DNA of 64,000 nucleotides from Sodalis praecaptivus (GTDB lineage Bacteria; Pseudomonadota; Gammaproteobacteria; Enterobacterales; Enterobacteriaceae): NCBI RefSeq assembly GCF_000517425.1, contig NZ_CP006569.1, positions 992,001 to 1,056,000 of the forward strand, read 5' to 3'. Shown piece by piece: positions 23,378 to 30,200 of this stretch (position 1 is its first letter; each line of letters starts with the position of its first letter). The notes under the pieces were generated by a model. It saw only the letters and a program-made list of their open reading frames with translations, ran no database searches and was not told where the DNA came from. The position numbers and the translations under genes were made by a program.

Positions 23378-24950
23378 TGCCGTTGGGCAGGTGCAGGCGC
23401 TGCGCCGTCGTGTCGCAGCCCGTGTCGCCCCTTATCGCGCGCTGCTGCTGGCATTCAGCGGCGGGCTCGATTCCACGGTATTGCTGGATGCCCTCACCGC
23501 GCTGCGCGACGGTGATGACGCCCTGGATGGCGCAGACGCACCGGCGCTGCGGGCGGTTCATGTTCATCATGGATTAAGCCGCCACGCCGATCGTTGGGCC
23601 GCCCATTGCGCGCACGAATGCCGCCGGCGCGACGTCGCGTTTAGCACGGCGCATGTGGTGCTCGACGGGACGCCCGAGGGCCTGGAGGCGGCGGCGCGTA
23701 GCGCCCGTTACCAGGCGCTGGCGGCGACGCTGGGGGACGATGAGGTGTTGCTTACCGCCCAACATCAAGACGATCAGGCGGAAACGCTGCTGCTGGCGCT
23801 TAAACGCGGTAGCGGTCCGGCCGGCCTGGCGGCGATGGCGGCGGATGCGCCATTTCGCGGTCGCCGCCTGGTGCGGCCCCTGCTGGAGTGCGGCCGGGCG
23901 GAGCTGGAGGCGTACGCCCGTGCACGCGGGCTCCGCTGGATTGAGGATGACAGCAATAGCGACCTGCGCTTCGATCGCAATTTTCTACGCCTGCGGATCC
24001 TGCCGCCCCTGCGGCAGCGCTGGCCGCAATTTGCCGCCGCCGCGGCGCGCAGCGCGCAGCTTTGCGCCGAGCAGGAGCGGCTTTTGGATGAACTGCTGGC
24101 GGAGACGCTAGAGGCGCTTACCCTGCCGGACGGGTCGTTGCGCTTGACGGCGCTAACGGCGATGAGTGATATCCGGCGCGCGGCCGTTTTACGGCGCTGG
24201 TTGGCCAGCCGCGGCGTGAGAATGCCCTCACGCCAGCAATTGGCCCGGCTGTGGCAAGAGGTGGCGCTCAGCCGGCGCGATGCGGTGGCACAAATGCAGC
24301 TCGACGACCGGCAGGTGCGACGCTTTCGCGACCGTCTGTATGTGCTGCCGCAATTGCCGGCGCTTTCCGATGCTGTGGCGATAGTGCCCTGGCCGCCGCA
24401 AAGCGAGAGGCTTAGGTTGCCCGCAGGGCTGGGAATCCTCCATCGACGCCCGGTGGGCTTCAACGGCGTAGCGCAGAGCATCGCTAACGCGTCGCCGATG
24501 CCCGACAACGGCCCCGGGCGGCGCCTGGACGTCGATGCCGCGATCGGCGCCGCCGGAGGGGGCGTCGTCAACACCGACGGTGCCGCCAGTGCGGCGCTGC
24601 CCGAGGCTGTAGTGCGCGCACCGCGGCCCGACGAACGGGTGTCTGTGCGCTTTGGCCCCGTGCGCGGTCTGCTGTATATTACCGGGCGCCGCCGCGGGCG
24701 AACACTAAAAAAAATCTGGCAAGAACTGGCTATTCCGCCGTGGCGACGCGGTAGCACGCCGCTGCTGTTTTATAATGAACAGCTCATCGCGGCGCTGGGG
24801 GTATTTGTCACCTGGGAGGGCGCGACGCGGGAATCGGAGGCGCAATGGCATCTGTTTTGGCGGGCGGACAGCACTGACGCAAAAGCTGTCGCGCCAGAAG
24901 ACGGTGGCCAGGACGGCGTAGGGGCAAACGAGGATAGCGAAAGCGATTAA
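23367..24950 (+). CDS. tilS: tRNA(Ile) lysidine synthase with extra linker
   Basis: Converts C34 of the CAU-anticodon isoleucine tRNA to lysidine, changing codon reading from AUG to AUA. The ATP pyrophosphatase loop SGGLDS is at residues 31-36. The C-terminal tRNA-binding domain with RGRTLKKIWQELAIPPWRRG is complete. At 527 residues it is much longer than the E. coli protein (about 432): an Ala/Gly-rich stretch (about residues 360-415) and a low-complexity tail (about 505-527) account for the excess. The start at ATG 23367 overlaps yaeR; an earlier in-frame start at 23301 would be deep inside yaeR. Confidence 0.95.
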   Translation: MKPDAVGQVQALRRRVAARVAPYRALLLAFSGGLDSTVLLDALTALRDGDDALDGADAPALRAVHVHHGLSRHADRWAAHCAHECRRRDVAFSTAHVVLDGTPEGLEAAARSARYQALAATLGDDEVLLTAQHQDDQAETLLLALKRGSGPAGLAAMAADAPFRGRRLVRPLLECGRAELEAYARARGLRWIEDDSNSDLRFDRNFLRLRILPPLRQRWPQFAAAAARSAQLCAEQERLLDELLAETLEALTLPDGSLRLTALTAMSDIRRAAVLRRWLASRGVRMPSRQQLARLWQEVALSRRDAVAQMQLDDRQVRRFRDRLYVLPQLPALSDAVAIVPWPPQSERLRLPAGLGILHRRPVGFNGVAQSIANASPMPDNGPGRRLDVDAAIGAAGGGVVNTDGAASAALPEAVVRAPRPDERVSVRFGPVRGLLYITGRRRGRTLKKIWQELAIPPWRRGSTPLLFYNEQLIAALGVFVTWEGATRESEAQWHLFWRADSTDAKAVAPEDGGQDGVGANEDSESD

Positions 24951-24993
24951 CGGTAAGCGGGCAGCCGTAGCGGCCCGCGCAAGTGAGAGAGAA

Positions 24994-25254
24994 TTACTCT
25001 GCGCTGACCACCACGGTGCCCAACTCGGGATGGGTGAAGCTGGCAATGTGATCCAACCGGATGTCCTGGCTGACGCCCGCCTGTTCGATAACCAGATATT
25101 CAACGCGCTTTCTCGACAGCATTTCGCGTGCCGCGCCGGTCACTGTTTCCCCATTACGGAGCGTAAGGTTCAATACCCAATGGCGCGTACAGGCAAGCTC
25201 AAGATTATCGTAATCATCACAGTTAATGGGCTGATATTCTTCATTCATAGTCAT
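24994..25254 (-). CDS. rof: Rho-binding antiterminator Rof
   Basis: Small protein that binds Rho and lowers Rho-dependent termination. The 86 residues begin MTMNEEYQPINCDDYDNLEL, nearly identical to E. coli Rof, and end FTHPELGTVVVSAE. Its partner gene yaeP, which lies next to it in E. coli, is not visible in the 247 bases up to yaeQ. It converges on tilS with 43 bases between. Confidence 0.95.
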   Translation of the reverse strand: MTMNEEYQPINCDDYDNLELACTRHWVLNLTLRNGETVTGAAREMLSRKRVEYLVIEQAGVSQDIRLDHIASFTHPELGTVVVSAE

Positions 25255-25501
25255 AAGCGCTCACCTACATTTATTGGGCGGTAAATGCCGCCTGTTCCCT
25301 GAGGAAGGATACACCACCATTCACCGGTAATCCCGCACATCAATCAACAGTTATTCCTTAAACGACTATAGCACAGAGCCCCCCCATTCCTGGAAGAAAA
25401 GGCGGCGGATTCGCGGGCAAACGGTCTGGAAACCGGCGCTGCTGGCCGGCGACCGGCCAAGTCGAGTACACTGCGGTCATAAACCATAAAGGGAAACCAC
25501 A

Positions 25502-26038
25502 ATGGCGCTGAAAGCTACCATCCACAAAGCCACGGTCAATATTGCCGACATGGACCGTCATTATTATTCTGAAGCCAATCTGGTACTGGCGCAACACCCC
25601 TCGGAAACCCCGCAACGCCTGATGTTGCGGCTGCTGGCGTGGCTTTGCCATGCGGACGATCGTCTGGAATTTACCCGCGGGCTTAGCGCGGAAGATGAGC
25701 CCGCGCTGTGGTTGCGAAATGACCACGGCGAAGCGCAATGGTGGATCGAACTGGGCTTACCGGACGAAAAGCGCTTACGCAAAGCGTGTCACCAGGCCCG
25801 CCAGGTAGTGCTGTACGCCTATAATGCGCGTGCCGCTCGCGTTTGGTGGCAGCAAAACCAACCGCTTTTGTCTACGCATGGGAATTTGTCGGTACGCTTT
25901 ATCGACGACGGGCAGCTAAACGCGCTGGCGAATCTGGCGCAGCGCAATATGGTGCTACAGGCGACGCTGCAGGAGGGATTAATCTGGCTGTCGAATGCCG
26001 ACAGTCAGCTGGAGATCGCCTTCGAGCAGTGGCAATAG
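25502..26038 (+). CDS. yaeQ: YaeQ family protein
   Basis: A 178-residue protein closely similar to E. coli YaeQ (181), starting [20 protein letters not shown], with the conserved [18 protein letters not shown] and WWQQNQP blocks. The family adopts a PD-(D/E)XK nuclease-like fold; its cellular role is unclear. A ribosome site (GGGAAACC) precedes the ATG. In E. coli arfB and nlpE follow; here only a short degraded stretch and a truncated nlpE do. Confidence 0.94.
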   Translation: MALKATIHKATVNIADMDRHYYSEANLVLAQHPSETPQRLMLRLLAWLCHADDRLEFTRGLSAEDEPALWLRNDHGEAQWWIELGLPDEKRLRKACHQARQVVLYAYNARAARVWWQQNQPLLSTHGNLSVRFIDDGQLNALANLAQRNMVLQATLQEGLIWLSNADSQLEIAFEQWQ

Positions 26039-26039
26039 C

Positions 26040-26160
26040 GCGCGCACCAGCGCTGGCGCGGCCGCCCGGGGCCTCAAGAGCACCAAAAAGGATTACCGGC
26101 GCGCCAGTAAGAATAGTCTGGAAAATACGCCTTTCTCCTCGCCGCGACAAATTAATAGAA
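26040..26160 (+). pseudogene. Possible remnant of the arfB (yaeJ) 3' end
   Basis: E. coli has arfB, the ribosome-rescue hydrolase, between yaeQ and nlpE. Here only about 195 bases remain and no GGQ-bearing catalytic domain can be read in any frame. One frame gives a basic peptide, LKSTKKDYRRASKNSLENT, loosely like the basic ArfB tail (ASKERRLASKAQKSS type). The resemblance is weak and could be chance; the absence of the catalytic domain here is solid. Confidence 0.3.
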
Positions 26161-26232
26161 CTTTTATTGAGTTTGAGTGTAATAAGATCATCGACCACCC
26201 TCTCGCTAACCAGAAGATAAAAGGAGAACCGG

Positions 26233-26649
26233 GTGAAAAGATTGATCTTGTTGCTGGTCATTACGCTCAGCGGCAGCGTGTTGCCCGGCTGCCACATTGC
26301 GCCGCCGGCGGATAGGGCCTTTACGCCAATGCAGCAGTATTATCAAGGCACGCTGCCGGGCGAGAACCGCGAGGCCATTGAAACCTCACTTTTCCTCGCG
26401 GAAAATGGCACCTTCGTCATGCGACAGCACTTTACCACCGGCACGCGCCTCGGCCGCATGCAGTCAAGCGTAGGCCAATGGGCGCGTACCGCCGACAAAT
26501 TGACGCTGGTGGAAAACGCGACCGGTAAAAAGCGCTTTTTTCGACCGTCGGGCAATTCGCTGGAAATGTTGGATGATCACGGCGTGATGATCCCCTCCGC
26601 CGGCTGCCGTTTTCTACTTCTGCCGCCGCGCGATCGGGTAATGACTTGA
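26233..26649 (+). CDS. nlpE: Truncated NlpE/CutF-like lipoprotein
   Basis: Corresponds to the N-terminal domain of NlpE, the outer-membrane lipoprotein that signals envelope and surface stress to CpxA. A GTG start at 26233 follows AAGGAG and gives 138 residues with lipobox VLPGC (Cys20). The core ETSLFLAENGTFVM and GQWARTADKLTLVEN matches E. coli well. The C-terminal domain of the 236-residue E. coli protein is missing, and the CxxC of the N-terminal domain (PCADCEG in E. coli) is replaced by PGENREA. It may be a decaying gene or a reduced sensor; the frame itself is open and has a good ribosome site. Confidence 0.75.
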   Translation: MKRLILLLVITLSGSVLPGCHIAPPADRAFTPMQQYYQGTLPGENREAIETSLFLAENGTFVMRQHFTTGTRLGRMQSSVGQWARTADKLTLVENATGKKRFFRPSGNSLEMLDDHGVMIPSAGCRFLLLPPRDRVMT

Positions 26650-27230
26650 CGCGGCGCCCCGCGCACGGGCGAACCGCGATAACCGCACGTGTTAAGCCTA
26701 AAGCCGCTGCCCTGCGAAGGCATCGCGGTGCGGCTGACTGCCGTCATCTGTCTGCGGCATGCCAGTGCACATCGCGCGGCAAATGACAGCGCTATAGCCT
26801 CGCCCGAATATCCCGACGCTCCCAAGCCAATACCCTTCAGCGGTAGCGTTGCGTTAACTTCCCGCGCAGCAGGGGTAGGCACGGGATTATCATTTTATCT
26901 TCGTCTATGGATTATCGGCTGCGATTGAGGTATGCCAATCAGCGAAATGATTTTTCCTGGCGTATCGCTATTGTTCTTCAACGAGTTGCCGTAATTTATT
27001 TCGCCACCCTTAAGCATTTGTTATCTTCATATCCTCAAGCTGCCAGGCTTAATCAATGAATGTTAATGATAAAGCGTAATTATTAACGTTGGTTTCTGCC
27101 TAGCAATGAGTTTATCAACGTTATTGCGTGTTTATTACGTGGGGATAATATTTTCGAGCGGGTTTATTCATAAACCGAGGGAACGGCGCGTCCTAAAATT
27201 ATATTTCAACGGTCAGGGAGGATTAATAGC
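26650..27230 (+). other. Non-coding gap upstream of the giant gene, AT-rich second half
   Basis: No convincing gene in 581 bases; E. coli has yaeF at this place and I see no relic of it. From about 26930 the sequence becomes AT-rich, unlike its surroundings. A weak promoter candidate is TTGCGT (27124-27129) with TAATAT (27146-27151), spacer 16. A short inverted repeat GGTTTA-TTCA-TAAACC lies at 27161-27176. GGGAGG at 27216-27221 is a clear ribosome site for the gene at 27231. Confidence 0.5.
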
Positions 27231-30200
27231 ATGTTGCTTATTTTCGATACGAGGGGTGTTGATAAATTAACGCCTTTTCATTATTTTCATCCCGCGCTAG
27301 GCCGGGCAAATAATAGCAGACTTGGCCATTCTATCATCGCCAGGGAAATAGTGCTTAAGCGTCGACGCGATTTCCGCGGGGGTAAAGCCATCCTGGCGTG
27401 GTTAATGTCGCCAGAAGCCGGCTTCCGCTGCGTTATTTTTGTACCCAGCGCGAGTGGACTGTGGCTACCGATCTCCGTCGCCACGGCCGCGAAAGAGCGT
27501 CGACGCATGACGTCAGCCGGGAAGCCGCCGGCGTTATTACCTGTATTTACCGCGACGCAGGTGCTTGCGCAGCCCCATAGGTTACCGGCCCTCGGTCCGC
27601 AGGCTGCGCGAGCCATCCCCTCAATAGCAGAGCAAGGCGCAGTATCGGGGGGGAATGACTCCCCTGCAAGGCAACCTCCGGGCGCGGGTAAAGAGACGCA
27701 ACCCCTGGCGCGGCGCCGGCGCGCCACCGATGTCGACATGGCGCCCGCGTGTGCGCTTCGTCCTGAACATCAGGATTACTGGCGGCAGCTTAGCATCAGA
27801 AAACGTCAATTTGCGGCGTTCAAAACGCAGCACGCTGACGTGCTGGCGTCGTCAAAAGCCAACGTAGCCTTACCGGCAGACGTTGAAGAACAGCGGCGAG
27901 CACCCACGCCGCTGCAAAAACAGCGCGCGATGCTGGCCGAGAGGGAACCTTGGTTGCATGTGCATGGCCTGTCCCTGGAGGGTAAAGACCCTCCTGATGC
28001 TCGGCATCAAGAGTACCTGCATGAGCTGCTAAATAAAAAATTGGAGCAATATTTTCCCCGGGAAGCGTTCATCGACAAGCTTGACCTCGTCGTCGCGCTT
28101 AGCGTGACGTTCCTGGTTGAGACGGCACCGGGCAAGTTTTTTACAATTCAAGATCGCCAGGATTTTACCCTGCGGGACGTCATGACCGGCGATGCGCTGT
28201 GCGTTATGAGGCAACAGATGGTCGCCTCTAATCGAACTCCGCGTATCCAGACACTGCTTTTGACCGATAATCGCGGCGTGATGAAACCGGAATTTCTTGC
28301 GCGCATGGCCCAGTTAGCCAAAGAGGCTTTTTTCAATCTGCACCAAACATTGCAAACGCAGTTACATGAAGTGACCAACGATAGTGAAATTGAAAATGCC
28401 TATTTTACGATAGCGAAAAATCGGTTGGCCTGTGCATTGCTGCCGCTACTGGAGGAAAAAGAGCAAAACGCGGTGGCAACGATAGCGCGAAGATGGATGG
28501 ACAACGAGATAACGGAGCAACTGATAACGCTACATCAGGGAGGAGAGCGCCTCTGCGTGCCAGGCATGGTTGCGCTGATTGAACCCGTTGGCGGCATGCT
28601 AATTTCGCTCTCCAACGGCAGAATCTATCTATGGACCCCTGATGACACCTCGGTGGCGCTGTGTTCATTTATTCATGGTCATCTGTCGCCGCGTCAGAAG
28701 CTAAAAGTGGCCGGCATGCCGCTCGCCGCGACGGTGGATCTGCAAACGTGTCAGGTTCTGCCACCGCTCTCCTTTAGCGAAAGCCACGATATTTGGCGGG
28801 CGCTAAAACAGCTCGACCACCATAAAATGAGCGAGTATCTGCACGATTATGCGCAAATGCAGCGCCAGGGACATTATCAGCAACCGCCCCCGACACCGGC
28901 TGATCCGCACCATACCGCCCAGCAGGTTCTGATGTATGCTGGTCTGGCGCTGTCGCTACTGGCGTTATTTTTCAGCGGCGGCTCCGCCGCCGTCTGCGCC
29001 TCGTTTATGCTGGCGAATATTGGCGTGGGCGCCATCAGCTGCGGCTTGTATGTACATACCGCGCTTACGGCCGATGACGTAGCGCTGAAAAAACGCGCCT
29101 GGACGAACGCGCTAATGGGGCTGATTTTTACCGCACTGGGCGGGGCGGCGGATGGCTATCAAGTGATGCGCGCGGCGGGCAGCCGCGGCAGCCAGGTGTT
29201 ATTCAATAGTTATCTGACGCTGCACGATGCGCTTAAGGCCGGACACTCTCGTCTCTCCCTTGCCTCGGTGGCGGAAACCTTTATCAAAACCGACGCGCGC
29301 GGCCGGGCGATTATCCTCGTTGAAAGTTTGATCAAAGAGGGCAAGCATAACCTGAGCCAGTTCGGATTTAGCAGTGCCAAAGCCATGGTGCTTATCAATC
29401 AAATTACCGGCCGCATCAATTATCATCAGTATCAGTCTTTAGGCTTACTGGGCAACATTCGCCGTTTTTTCCGCGAACTGGTGGTCATTACCGGGCGTCA
29501 AGCCTTGAAGATGGTGCCGCGCGGCTATGAACTGGCGGTATTCGGCCATGCCGGCGAGCGGGCTGAAATAATGCTTATCAGCCTCGGTGACGGCCTGTTT
29601 GGCGGATATCAATTGGCGCCGATTAACGGCAAGCGCGCGTTGCAAGATGCCTGGGGAACGGTAACGCTGGACGAGTTTACCTTCGTTGGCGATGACCTAC
29701 TGCTTGCCGATGGGCGACGGGCGCAATTGGTGGTAGAAGATTACCGGCCGTTGCCGTTATCCAATCAAATGCAGCCGGTATTGGCTCACGATGGGCCGCT
29801 GTCGACAACATTCCGCCGCTATTGCCTGCAGTTAGCGCGCCGGGGTGATCAAAGCGAGCGGCTGGCCGCGGCCCAAGCCTTCGCTAACGCTAATGCCTTC
29901 GAGTCTATTGAATGTCGGGTGTTGTTTTACTGGTTGGAGTCGGCTGAGTACCAGGAAATGCGCCATTATCTGCTGGTGGCGGAGAGGGAGGGCGTCCGGT
30001 ATATATTGGATCCGGCGATGGAAAAATTGGCTTTTCTTAATATACCGACAATCTCGCAGCCCTGCATTCAGTCGGAGCAGCAATGGCTGGCGGCGTTCCG
30101 TCAAGCCGATAACACAACGCCGATTCGCTACCAAACGTTTACCAGCGTTGACGCGGCATTATCTTATCGGCGCGAGGCGCTGGACGAGATCAAAGAGACT

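Noticed and set aside
26689..26928. 79-codon + strand frame between nlpE and the giant gene
   Set aside because: No ribosome site, no similarity to yaeF or any family I recognise.
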